From Halobacteriovoraceae bacterium (lineage in GTDB: Bacteria > Bdellovibrionota > Bacteriovoracia > Bacteriovoracales > Bacteriovoracaceae), in the NCBI GenBank assembly GCA_018663815.1, contig JABJPQ010000227.1:1-16080 (forward strand): a DNA stretch of 16,080 bases. The letters run 5' to 3'. A model generated the notes under the pieces. The model did not search any database. It was not told where the DNA came from and saw only the letters and a list, made by a program, of their open reading frames with translations. This document shows positions 7,662 to 15,987 of this stretch, in pieces; the first letter of the stretch is position 1; each line of letters opens with the position of its first letter. Both the position numbers and the translations under genes were made by a program.

Positions 7662-9410
7662 ATGTCTGTCATTACCGCATTTTTAAACTCAAAAGACTTT
7701 TCAAAACTTATTTTGAAAGGCAAAGAGCAAGGCTTTTTAAGCCCAGAAGAAATCAACGATGCAATACCTGCAGGAACAGTTGATTACCATGATCTAGATA
7801 TGATTCTTTTCAAGTTAGAAGAAATTAATATCACGATCAACAAAGTTGAAGAAGACGAAGATGAAACGTCGGTAGTAGAAGCAACAGAATTAGAGCTTAT
7901 TGATGAAGCACTTTCTGCACAAGAAGAAAAAGAGTTAAAAACTTCATCTTCCGATCCAGTAAAGCTTTACCTTAAAAAAATGGGTTCAGTCGCACTACTT
8001 ACCAGAGAAGGCGAAGTTGTTATCGCCAAAGAAATTGAAGAGGGTGAAAAAGTTATTGTCCTATCGTGCCTAAACTCAAAACACGCACTAGAGGAAATCG
8101 TTCGCCTTAAAGACAAAGTTCTTAATGCTGAAACTCAAACTGAGTTTGTTAAAGATCTTGTTCGTGGACTTGATGATGAATCTTCTGAAAAAGAAATTCT
8201 TAAAGAGAAAGATCGAATCATTACAGTTTGTAACCATGTTCAAGACTTATTAAACGAAATCGTTAATGAAGATGGAACAATAAGAAAACTAACTGCTGAA
8301 GAAAGTAAAACGATGGAAACAGTTGAGAACGAACTTGTTGACCTAACTTTTAATCGAAAAATCATCAACAGTTTTACTGAGCCAGTAAAAGGTTATTTTT
8401 TACAGTTCAAAGACCTTTATGATCAACAAGAAAGAATCTATAAATTCTTAGAAGTTGTTGGTGATGTAGCCTACCGAGAGCTTTATGAAAAAATAATTGA
8501 TGACGATGCTTTCAAAAGAAAACTTGCCCGTCACTTATACACCAGTGATGCTAAAATTGAACAAATGGTTCGTAACCAAGAAGATATCCTTAGAAAATTA
8601 AGAAGGTTGCAAATTGATTCAGGCATGGCTTTTGAAGATATTGAAATGGTATTTAATATCATTACTAAAGGTGAAGAAAAAGCCGATCATGCTAAATCTC
8701 AATTAGTTGAAGCCAACCTTAGACTCGTGGTTTCGATCTCTAAAAAATACACCAACCGTGGACTTCAATTCTTAGACCTTATCCAAGAAGGAAATATTGG
8801 TCTTATGAAGGCCGTTGATAAATTTGAATACCGTCGTGGTTATAAATTTTCAACTTATGCAACATGGTGGATTAGACAAGCAATCACAAGAGCAATTGCA
8901 GATCAGGGAAGAACAATCAGAATACCAGTTCATATGATTGAGACAATTAACAAACTTGCTCGAACAAATAGACAACTTGTACAAGAACTTGGACGAGAGC
9001 CAACACCAGAAGAAATTGCTGAAAAGATGGAAATGAGTGTTGATCGAGTTAAGAAAGTATTCAAAATTTCTAAAGAACCTATTTCGTTAGAGACTCCAAT
9101 TGGAGAGGAAGAAGATAGCTCATTAGGAGATTTTATCGAGGATAAGAAAATTATTTCACCACAAGATGCTGTAATGAGTATTACCCTTTCAGAGCAAACA
9201 AGATCAGTTTTATCAACTTTAACGCCTAGAGAAGAAAAAGTTCTTAGAATGAGATTTGGTATTGGTGAAAAGTCAGATCACACCCTAGAGGAAGTTGGTC
9301 AAGACTTTTTTGTTACGCGAGAGCGTATTCGTCAAATTGAGGCAAAAGCCCTTAGAAAGCTGCGCCATCCAAGTAGAGCAAAGTTGCTTAAATCTTATAT
9401 TGATAATTAG
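7662..9410 (+). CDS. rpoD: RNA polymerase primary sigma factor (sigma-70)
   Basis: Main housekeeping sigma factor, directing RNA polymerase to -10/-35 promoters. In its 582 residues, region 1.1 is at about 5-60 and an acidic linker at 61-95. Region 1.2 is at about 97-130 ([20 protein letters not shown]). A non-conserved region of roughly 200 residues follows. Region 2 is at about 341-425, including [20 protein letters not shown] for -10 recognition and melting. Region 3 is at about 426-500 ([20 protein letters not shown]), and region 4 at about 515-580 with the helix-turn-helix [20 protein letters not shown]. In the region 4 turn, [10 protein letters not shown] has F where E. coli has D. The start at 7662 is backed by CGGAG 6-7 nt upstream. 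Tandem terminators follow the stop, so rpoD ends the operon. Confidence 0.98.
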   Translation: MSVITAFLNSKDFSKLILKGKEQGFLSPEEINDAIPAGTVDYHDLDMILFKLEEINITINKVEEDEDETSVVEATELELIDEALSAQEEKELKTSSSDPVKLYLKKMGSVALLTREGEVVIAKEIEEGEKVIVLSCLNSKHALEEIVRLKDKVLNAETQTEFVKDLVRGLDDESSEKEILKEKDRIITVCNHVQDLLNEIVNEDGTIRKLTAEESKTMETVENELVDLTFNRKIINSFTEPVKGYFLQFKDLYDQQERIYKFLEVVGDVAYRELYEKIIDDDAFKRKLARHLYTSDAKIEQMVRNQEDILRKLRRLQIDSGMAFEDIEMVFNIITKGEEKADHAKSQLVEANLRLVVSISKKYTNRGLQFLDLIQEGNIGLMKAVDKFEYRRGYKFSTYATWWIRQAITRAIADQGRTIRIPVHMIETINKLARTNRQLVQELGREPTPEEIAEKMEMSVDRVKKVFKISKEPISLETPIGEEEDSSLGDFIEDKKIISPQDAVMSITLSEQTRSVLSTLTPREEKVLRMRFGIGEKSDHTLEEVGQDFFVTRERIRQIEAKALRKLRHPSRAKLLKSYIDN

Positions 9411-9415
9411 ATAAC

Positions 9416-9445
9416 TAACTGGTGAATTCACATCAGTTATTTTTT
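9416..9445 (+). terminator. Intrinsic terminator 1 after rpoD
   Basis: Nine-base-pair stem starting 6 bp after the rpoD stop: TAACTGGTG (9416-9424) pairs with CACATCAGTTA's last nine bases (9431-9439), with one G-U pair. The loop is AATTCA, and six T residues follow (9440-9445). Confidence 0.65.
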
Positions 9446-9457
9446 AAAAAGATAGTT

Positions 9458-9486
9458 ATCCCCTCTAAATGAGGGGATTTTTTTTT
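9458..9486 (+). terminator. Intrinsic terminator 2 after rpoD
   Basis: Perfect 8-bp G+C-rich stem, ATCCCCTC (9458-9465) and GAGGGGAT (9471-9478), with loop TAAAT and an unbroken run of nine T residues (9478-9486). This is a textbook rho-independent terminator and the stronger of the tandem pair. Confidence 0.93.
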
Positions 9487-9520
9487 ATTTAATAAGTCTG
9501 TTCTATTTAGAGAGCTTCTC

Positions 9521-9529
9521 TGGTACAAT
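9521..9529 (+). promoter_or_regulatory. Extended -10 promoter for the SNF2/SWIM gene
   Basis: TGGTACAAT is an extended -10 (TG-N-TACAAT, five of six to TATAAT). The predicted start is near 9536, about 30 nt before the start codon at 9567. The -35 region (TTCTAT, 9501-9506, 17-bp spacer) is poor, as extended -10 promoters tolerate. It lies just after the rpoD terminators, where an independent promoter would be expected. Confidence 0.55.
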
Positions 9530-9566
9530 AATTACTTCGAATTTTCTCAAGGAAAGTGGTTAGTTT

Positions 9567-12500
9567 ATGTATAAATCAGTGATAATTCCATATTCCATAA
9601 TAGAAAGTTCAAAGGCATATATTGCTAATCATATCTTGATTAGAGGCCAAAAAATATTAGAGAATGGACGAATAAGTATCTCTTTTTTCAAAGATAGAGA
9701 AGATCGATTTATCATAAGTGGTATTGTCACCGACTCATCATCCTATCAAGTCAAAGTTCAATCAAAAAAGAACTCTGACGATCAACAAGTCTTAGTTAGT
9801 AATTGTAATTGCCAACAATGGACACAAAATGATCATTGTCCACACACAGCAGCTCTTTACCTTCATTATGAACTTTCCAGAATTAATGATCAAGGAAAGT
9901 CTAACGAAGATAGTCTCAAGGCTTTTGTTAGTTTTCATGGCCAATCAGTTCACGTTGAAAATTATGGCCGAGTTGAACTTGGCGCAAGTAGATTACTAGG
10001 TGCTCAAATGAACAGCACCTATTCTAGTATGCAATACCTACTCACGACGAGAAAAAAAGTTCATTTCCCACTCCCGCAAAAGTTACACGGAACAATTGAG
10101 ATAAACTTTATAAGTACAAATAATCTTCCAGAAGTTGAGTTAAACCCACATTTATTAAATAAATTTATCCCAATTTTTTCTTATACTGATTCCGAAAGTA
10201 AACATCATCAACAAGTATCAATGTTTGAAGGTCTGTATCTCTTTAACTGGGAAAGCGGTGATGTCTACAATATACCTTCAGAGCTAAGCCATATTATCAA
10301 ACGCTTTATCATTGAAGGTGTTGCAGGAGACATCAATCAGCATATACAATTGATTACCCCTCTATTAGACCAAGAAGCTTTTAATATAAAAATCAAAGGA
10401 CAATCTTTACGAGAAATTGAAAGCCTAAGTACATCGATGCGCTTTTCTATTCTTCCAGCAAAAAGAAAAGGATTCTTAGACTTAAACTTAGAACTTTTTG
10501 ATAATAATGAAAAAATTATTACTCCTCCTGTTATCTTTAAAACCATTACGGGCGAAAATGGCTTTTTAAATTCATTTAGAACAAAAAATGATTGTTACGA
10601 GTTTATTAAAATACTTCTGGACTCATTAAGTTATAATAATCAAGAATATAAGAAACGAACCTACTCATCCTCCGACAGGACTAAACTTATTGAGTGGATC
10701 AGCTTTATTCAAGAACAAGATGAAGTTCTCTTTTTCGATGAAATTAACACTCAAGTCTACTCTTTAAAAACAAGCCTCTTTAAGGACCTCCTACTGGCTA
10801 TTTTTGAGTGCTTTACCGAGACGGCAGCAAGGTTTTCTTTTTATCAAAAAGAAAACAGAAAAATTTATTACCAGCTTCCCAAAAGTTTTCTCTTTAATGG
10901 TATTGCTAGCTTTTATAAACGACTACAAAAACATCAAATCCCTATTTTTTATAATAATGTTGAAATTAAAACATGGAGTTCAAATATTCGTTTTGAACGT
11001 CAAAAATCAAATCTTGACTGGTTTGAGGTCAACCTTGTCTTGGATGAGAACGACTATAATATTATTAAAAATGCTGATCTGGGAGAAGAGTACCTTGTTT
11101 CAGATAATGGGTTAGTGCTGCTAGACAGTAAAGAGAAAGAGCTTTTAAAGTTCATGAAAAAATATACTAAACATGAATCTCAAAAGATTGAACTTGATGA
11201 AAATAATATGCAAAAATTTTCACTCAATTTTAAGCGCTCAAGAATTTTTGAACTATTTGAATTAAAAAAACATGGAATTGAGGGCGCACTCACCCCAGAA
11301 GAAGAGCAAGTTTGCGAAAACCTACTCAATATGACTGAGATGCCTACCTATGACTTGCCAGAAATTTTCAAAGATATTCCACGAGATTATCAAGTAACTG
11401 GTTACCAGTGGCTTCGTTTTCTTTTTGAGAACCGCTTTGGTGCTTGCCTCGCTGATGATATGGGTCTGGGAAAAACACTCCAAACAATCATGTTCTTAGA
11501 AAGTATAATTGATCAAGTTCAGACTGTTCTTGTTGTATGCCCTGTTTCGATCCTTCTCAATTGGCAAAATGAAATTGAGAAATTTTCAAATCTTGATATT
11601 GAGATATATTATGGAGAAGGAAGAAAATTAACCAAACAAAAGAAAATAATACTCACAAGCTACGGAGTGATGAAAAAAGAAGCACAAACTACGTTCACTG
11701 AATTGAACCTTGATATTCTTATTATGGACGAAGTTCAGCATTTAAAAAATATCCGCTCGCAAGGAGCAACAGCAGCGAGAAACTTACAAGCAAGATTTAG
11801 AATTTGTTTGACTGGTACTCCAGTTGAAAATGATCTTTCCGAATTTTATAATATTATGGATTTAAGTATCCCAGGTATCTGGGGTGATTTAAGTCTCTTT
11901 AAAAGTAGCTCAAGTAAGAAAAGTCGCCTACTGGCAAGACAAACAGTACGACCATTTATTTTAAGACGAACAAAAGAACAAGTCCTCACGGAACTGCCTG
12001 AAAAAGTTGAAAACCATGTTTACCTCAACTTTAGTCAAGAAGAGAAAGAACATTACCTCACAACACTAGCTAATATTCGTAAAAAAATGCATGTGGTTCA
12101 GCAGGGAAGAAAATACAGTGAAATATTAAAGTCTCTGTTACAGTTAAGGCAATTATGTCTATGGCAAAACACGAAGTTTCTCCAAAGTACCAAAATTGAT
12201 TTTCTGATGGAAAACTTAGAGCAACTTTTAGAGGAAGGTCATAAAGTTCTTGTTTTCTCCCAGTTCACAACCTATCTAGATCATATTCAAAATAAAATTC
12301 GTGAAAGAAGCTGGGTCTTTGCCAGAATTGATGGCTCACAAACAATGAAAAAGAGACAAGCCGAAGTAGAACGCTTTCAAAACGGTGATGCGCAGGTCTT
12401 TTTAATCAGCCTTAAAGCTGGTGGGGTTGGTTTAAATCTAACTGCAGCAAGCTATATTTTTCTCATGGATCCTTGGTGGAACCCTGCGGTTGAAAACCAG

Positions 12501-12701
12501 GCCATTGATAGAGCATACCGTATCGGGCAAGAAAATAAATTAACCGTATATCGTCCTATAATTAAAGACTCAGTTGAAGAGAAAGTTCTTGTTCTACAAA
12601 AAGCAAAACAAGAACTATTTAAAGACTTAATGTCGACTGATGACGAAAGCTTCTTCTCAGGAAAACTTTCACTTATGGACTTTCAACAACTTATTACTTA
12701 G
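9567..12701 (+). CDS. SWIM zinc-finger and SNF2-family ATPase (DEAD/H superfamily 2)
   Basis: Large DNA-translocating ATPase of the bacterial SNF2 family; the cellular role of these stand-alone proteins is poorly known. The 1044 residues start with a SWIM zinc finger: C80, C82, C91 and H93 (CNCQQWTQNDHCPH). A long SNF2-associated region (about 100-590) follows, with no motif I recognise. Helicase lobe 1 begins near 608 (DYQVTGYQWLRFL), with motif I DDMGLGKT (630-637), motif II DEVQ (721-724, where DEAQ/DEAH is usual) and motif III LTGTPVEND. Lobe 2 has VLVFSQFT, SLKAGGVGLNLTAA and motif VI QAIDRAYRIGQ (978-988). All ATPase motifs look intact. The start has GGAAAG about 12 nt upstream and a closer GTGG. 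It is preceded by its own promoter and converges on the lipoprotein gene with only 2 bp between stop codons. Confidence 0.95.
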   Translation: MYKSVIIPYSIIESSKAYIANHILIRGQKILENGRISISFFKDREDRFIISGIVTDSSSYQVKVQSKKNSDDQQVLVSNCNCQQWTQNDHCPHTAALYLHYELSRINDQGKSNEDSLKAFVSFHGQSVHVENYGRVELGASRLLGAQMNSTYSSMQYLLTTRKKVHFPLPQKLHGTIEINFISTNNLPEVELNPHLLNKFIPIFSYTDSESKHHQQVSMFEGLYLFNWESGDVYNIPSELSHIIKRFIIEGVAGDINQHIQLITPLLDQEAFNIKIKGQSLREIESLSTSMRFSILPAKRKGFLDLNLELFDNNEKIITPPVIFKTITGENGFLNSFRTKNDCYEFIKILLDSLSYNNQEYKKRTYSSSDRTKLIEWISFIQEQDEVLFFDEINTQVYSLKTSLFKDLLLAIFECFTETAARFSFYQKENRKIYYQLPKSFLFNGIASFYKRLQKHQIPIFYNNVEIKTWSSNIRFERQKSNLDWFEVNLVLDENDYNIIKNADLGEEYLVSDNGLVLLDSKEKELLKFMKKYTKHESQKIELDENNMQKFSLNFKRSRIFELFELKKHGIEGALTPEEEQVCENLLNMTEMPTYDLPEIFKDIPRDYQVTGYQWLRFLFENRFGACLADDMGLGKTLQTIMFLESIIDQVQTVLVVCPVSILLNWQNEIEKFSNLDIEIYYGEGRKLTKQKKIILTSYGVMKKEAQTTFTELNLDILIMDEVQHLKNIRSQGATAARNLQARFRICLTGTPVENDLSEFYNIMDLSIPGIWGDLSLFKSSSSKKSRLLARQTVRPFILRRTKEQVLTELPEKVENHVYLNFSQEEKEHYLTTLANIRKKMHVVQQGRKYSEILKSLLQLRQLCLWQNTKFLQSTKIDFLMENLEQLLEEGHKVLVFSQFTTYLDHIQNKIRERSWVFARIDGSQTMKKRQAEVERFQNGDAQVFLISLKAGGVGLNLTAASYIFLMDPWWNPAVENQAIDRAYRIGQENKLTVYRPIIKDSVEEKVLVLQKAKQELFKDLMSTDDESFFSGKLSLMDFQQLIT

Positions 12702-12703
12702 TT

Positions 12704-15634
12704 TTATTTTTCAAAACCTTTATAACTCATCTGAGCTTCTACTAAATTTTTAGCTAATAAGGGATTGATCAAAGTCACATGCCCCTCTTTATAAGTAAAA
12801 TCAAGTGCAGCCAAGACTTTACTATCACCCGAAGCATAAATAAATTTCACTTGAGCAATTTCAAGTAAATCATATTTTTCATACTCAGCAACTTCAAAAT
12901 CAAGTTGAGCATCACCAACTAAGTAATCTAACTGCTCTGATGAATATCTCTCTGGAGAACAAATCGAGTATGCCGTACCTTGACTCCCTAAAAGTTTAAC
13001 CACTTCATTAAATTGAACTCCATCAATTTGACCTTTGTACTCTTCTCTTCTTGCAAGGTAGTAATCTCCACACATAATTGATGGTGGTGCTAGTTTTTCT
13101 ACTTTAGCTTTTTCAAAAGCTAAAAGGTTTAAATCAAGATCATGAGCTACAGACACATAAACCGACTTAGTAAAACCTGTTTGCAATTTGTGAGCTACCG
13201 ACCGAGCTAAACTTTGGCCATCAGCACCATCAACAGAAAATTTAAAATGAGTATTTGGTTTCTTAGTAACTAAAGAACAGCTCTCAGTTTTTGTAATAGT
13301 CTTAGATCCCTTCCATAATGCTTGACAGCTTTCTACTCCAGTCACCTCGAGACAGCTTAGCTCCACAGGATTTTCAATCGTTTTACTCGCAAAGGTCGAT
13401 GCATTATAACCAGCATCCCTTACTTTTTGGCAACTACCAGGAACAAAAAATGTTGCATAGTCTGCACATGTAGAACCGCCATACTTATTGCATGAATATT
13501 CTTGTTGTTTTTTGCCAACGTAAACAGACTCAGCTCGACTAATATTCGAACACTCACTCCAACGATTTTTCTCTATATCTGATCTTGCCTCACATGTCCC
13601 TTTTTCTTCAAATGGTGTTGTTGTAAAACCAACTTCCTGGCTGCCAATGACAACACTTTCACATCCTGAAATATTATTATCATAAGCTACCATACGATCA
13701 GAACAATCAAGGTAAGCAACATTAGTATCAATTAAATTTTGACATGTTCCAATTTGATTAAAACTTTTAGTGACCGTTATAGGCGTTTCTACTTTGACAT
13801 TTTTACAACCATCGTAAGTTTGTTTTTTATAATCAGTACAAACCTCACCAATACTCACATCATAAGTAAGACTTGAACATAATCCTGGTTGTGATTTTTT
13901 ACTTCCAAGTTTAAACATTTTACAGCCAAGAGGATTATCAATTGTCCCCCATTGTTCAAATCTACAAATTTCAATTGTTCCAGTACTACTCTCTACTTTT
14001 AATTGAACTTCCCTATAGTCTGCATACAATTTCGTGGCATCATCACAAACCTTATTATAGCTTACTGAAACTCCAGGCTGTTCCTTATGACCACTTCGAT
14101 AAGCTCTTTCACCTCTCAAGGCCGAGTCACACTGGTTTTCTGTTATATCTTCCATCGTCGGGATTTTAATTCTCCCTGAGCGATAAGACACACCTTGCAG
14201 CTCATAGTTATTAACTTCTTTTAAGCACTTTCCTTCAAATTTTGAAGAATACGGGTTCTTTGTTTCATGTTGATATGTGTAATACCATTTGCCATTACAA
14301 TTTTCTTCTCCATAAGCACAAGCAAGTGTTTCAGAGCACTGAGCTGGTGGAGTTTTTTCCTCTATAATTGTTTCTTTATGACAATCTTGAAAGGCACTCG
14401 CAATAGATCGCTTTGATGCATCCTCTTCATTTGCTAATGAAAAAACACCGACGTAATTTTTATCTTTGGCATAATCAGACTCTAAAAATCTCATAGTTGA
14501 ACAAAGCAATTTTTCATCATCACTTCCAATTGGAAGGTTATCAATAAATGCTAATATTTGACTTTTAGTATCGCTGATAACTGTTTTCGTTGCTTCATTC
14601 CAGGCAAAGTCATAAGCATCTACTTCGAAAATTCTCACTCCATTTTCATGTACCAATCGTTTTCGTATTTTCATGTATGATTCTGCTGAATTAGGATACA
14701 GAGGGTGAGGTTGAACGGTTTCAGTTACATTCTTATAGGTTTTATTATTAATTTGGTCTGAAGTTATAAAAGCGATAGTTGCTTTAAATCCTCTTTTTGC
14801 AATATCATCAACAAAATTAACGATACTTTTTTTCATATGCTCTAAATAAGGAGACATACTTCCTGAACTATCCAGCGCAAAAACAATAAGCGCATTAGAT
14901 TTTTTATCTTCAACTTTTAAGCTTGAAATGCCACTAACAGCAATCCATTCTTTTTCGATATTTAATTTAATATTAGCAGAACTAGTTTTTTTATTCTCTT
15001 TACTCTCGTTATCAAATACCTTGTAAGTAAAGGCATCATTACCAAAATACTCTGCTGATGGAACAAAGGTACAACTCGTAGGGTTTGCAGGCTCAAAGCA
15101 ATTTATCAACTCGCCGTTTTCAGGCTCTTTAGTTACGACATACTTCAACTCACTTGCTGCTGTGTCTGGATCAGAACCAACATTGACCTTAAAGTTAATT
15201 TCTGAATTTTCCATAACAGTAAATTCTTGGTTATCGCCTGCTTTGGGTGCATCAGGAACTGGAGCAATTTTAATATGAATATATGTTTTCTCATCAGCGG
15301 AAAAATCTCCATTCTTATTTTTAAAACCAATCTTATCTGTTCCGTTAAAGTTCTCGTTTGGAATATAAGTACATTGCCATTTTGTTTTTGAGATATACTT
15401 ACAATCAGTAAGCTTTCCAAACTGGGGTTCCTCTACCAAGTCAAAACCTAAGTCTGTCGCCTCTGAATTTTCATCGACTTCATACTCGACTAATATTGGA
15501 CTATCCTCAGCAGTTGATGTCTCTACTGACTCTCCGGCCACAGGCTTAACTGTCACCGTAAAGCTTGTCGCTTCTTGGGTCGGCTTACAGCTATATAAGA
15601 AAAGTAAGAGTAAAAACCATGATGTGTGCTTCAT
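12704..15634 (-). CDS. Large lipoprotein with Ig-like repeats, VWA-like domain and a cysteine-rich insert
   Basis: No named function recognised. The 976-residue protein opens with a lipoprotein signal peptide (lysine, hydrophobic LLLLFLYS, lipobox cysteine C16). Two Ig-like/tandem-95 type repeats follow at about 25-128 and 132-227, each with the YIPNENFNGTD / FVPSAEYFGND signature and an internal cysteine pair (C78/C88, C179/C188). A von Willebrand A domain starts near 245 with a canonical MIDAS DSSGS (255-259). Residues 433-786 are cysteine-rich, with cysteines C470, C530, C586, C631, C681, C735 and C786 recurring every 45-60 residues. The C-terminal part (about 797-915, containing AYSICSPERYSSEQL) resembles the end of a VWA domain, suggesting the cysteine region is inserted in it. 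The predicted location is the outer membrane or cell surface. GGAG lies 7 nt before the start. Adhesion or a surface-complex role is only an inference. Confidence 0.92.
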   Translation of the reverse strand: MKHTSWFLLLLFLYSCKPTQEATSFTVTVKPVAGESVETSTAEDSPILVEYEVDENSEATDLGFDLVEEPQFGKLTDCKYISKTKWQCTYIPNENFNGTDKIGFKNKNGDFSADEKTYIHIKIAPVPDAPKAGDNQEFTVMENSEINFKVNVGSDPDTAASELKYVVTKEPENGELINCFEPANPTSCTFVPSAEYFGNDAFTYKVFDNESKENKKTSSANIKLNIEKEWIAVSGISSLKVEDKKSNALIVFALDSSGSMSPYLEHMKKSIVNFVDDIAKRGFKATIAFITSDQINNKTYKNVTETVQPHPLYPNSAESYMKIRKRLVHENGVRIFEVDAYDFAWNEATKTVISDTKSQILAFIDNLPIGSDDEKLLCSTMRFLESDYAKDKNYVGVFSLANEEDASKRSIASAFQDCHKETIIEEKTPPAQCSETLACAYGEENCNGKWYYTYQHETKNPYSSKFEGKCLKEVNNYELQGVSYRSGRIKIPTMEDITENQCDSALRGERAYRSGHKEQPGVSVSYNKVCDDATKLYADYREVQLKVESSTGTIEICRFEQWGTIDNPLGCKMFKLGSKKSQPGLCSSLTYDVSIGEVCTDYKKQTYDGCKNVKVETPITVTKSFNQIGTCQNLIDTNVAYLDCSDRMVAYDNNISGCESVVIGSQEVGFTTTPFEEKGTCEARSDIEKNRWSECSNISRAESVYVGKKQQEYSCNKYGGSTCADYATFFVPGSCQKVRDAGYNASTFASKTIENPVELSCLEVTGVESCQALWKGSKTITKTESCSLVTKKPNTHFKFSVDGADGQSLARSVAHKLQTGFTKSVYVSVAHDLDLNLLAFEKAKVEKLAPPSIMCGDYYLARREEYKGQIDGVQFNEVVKLLGSQGTAYSICSPERYSSEQLDYLVGDAQLDFEVAEYEKYDLLEIAQVKFIYASGDSKVLAALDFTYKEGHVTLINPLLAKNLVEAQMSYKGFEK

Positions 15635-15669
15635 AACAAGTCTCCAAAATTAACACTTATATAGTATTA

Positions 15670-15698
15670 ATTATAAGTCTCTTATCGTTAGTGCTTAA
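15670..15698 (-). promoter_or_regulatory. Promoter of the VWA lipoprotein gene
   Basis: Read leftward, a perfect TATAAT (15675-15670) is spaced 17 bp from TTAAGC (15698-15693, three of six to TTGACA). The predicted transcription start is near 15663, about 28 nt before the ATG at 15634, with the GGAGA ribosome-binding site in between. Confidence 0.6.
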
Positions 15699-15714
15699 GC
15701 TTACTTGAGCTTAA
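15695..15714. repeat. 7-bp perfect inverted repeat overlapping the -35 of the lipoprotein promoter
   Basis: TTAAGCT (15695-15701) and AGCTTAA (15708-15714) are perfect inverted arms around a 6-bp spacer. The left arm overlaps the -35 hexamer, a usual place for a repressor or activator operator. No T-run follows on either strand long enough to suggest a terminator. A chance palindrome in A+T-rich DNA is the alternative. Confidence 0.4.
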
Positions 15715-15840
15715 AAGTCTGTCACACCGTATTTACAGGTAGTTACCAATAAAGCCACATATTCAGTGCTTTAAGGCTTGGCTAAAATAGTAGGCATATC
15801 CCATATATATTTTTCAATCGCAAACTTAGGAAGCAAGAAT
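15715..15840. other. Non-coding stretch upstream of the lipoprotein gene
   Basis: Together with its flanks this belongs to a ~445-bp region (15635-16080) without a long gene. I see no tRNA, no strong hairpin and no reading frame over about 15 codons here. It contains the first copies of two short direct repeats: CACCGTATTTAC (15725-15736) and TCCCATATATA (15799-15809). Confidence 0.5.
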
Positions 15841-15845
15841 GGGAC

Positions 15846-15851
15846 TATAAT
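15846..15851 (+). promoter_or_regulatory. Consensus -10 box upstream of the small ORF
   Basis: A perfect TATAAT lies 26 bp before the start codon at 15878, leaving room for a leader of about 20 nt. No recognisable -35 sits at 16-18 bp and there is no TG extension, so the support is the hexamer and its position only. Confidence 0.3.
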
Positions 15852-15877
15852 AAAGCTGATTTAGATGAGGAGCCCAG

Positions 15878-15967
15878 ATGGCCAAGGTTTATTCGACATT
15901 TCTTTTGTTTTCATATGTAAGTGCTAAATTTATGTTACTTGCAGTTTATAACTATCTAACACCTTAA
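15878..15967 (+). CDS. Possible 29-residue hydrophobic membrane peptide
   Basis: The short reading frame starts MAKVYSTFLLFSYVSAKFML and ends AVYNYLTP. Residues about 5-26 could form a single membrane helix, with a lysine near the N-terminus. Support comes from the start signals: a strong AGGAG Shine-Dalgarno 5 nt before the ATG (GAGGAGCCCAGATG) and a TATAAT box at a suitable distance upstream. Against it are its size, the lack of a -35 and no recognised family. If real it could be a small regulatory membrane protein or a toxin-like peptide; the sequence alone cannot decide. A competing frame from ATG 15864 encodes 20 codons and has no such signal. Confidence 0.35.
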   Translation: MAKVYSTFLLFSYVSAKFMLLAVYNYLTP

Positions 15968-15987
15968 TTATCAATTTCGCTTATTTA

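Noticed and set aside
10804..11115. Rightward open frame of 103 codons inside the SNF2 gene
   Set aside because: Shifted frame within a long, motif-confirmed coding sequence; no ribosome-binding site or recognised motif.
12690..12715. Bidirectional terminator between the convergent SNF2 and lipoprotein genes
   Set aside because: Only 2 bp separate the stop codons and I saw no G+C-rich hairpin with a T-run there.
13942..14169. Rightward open frame of 75 codons
   Set aside because: Antisense to the cysteine-rich part of the lipoprotein gene; no supporting start signal.
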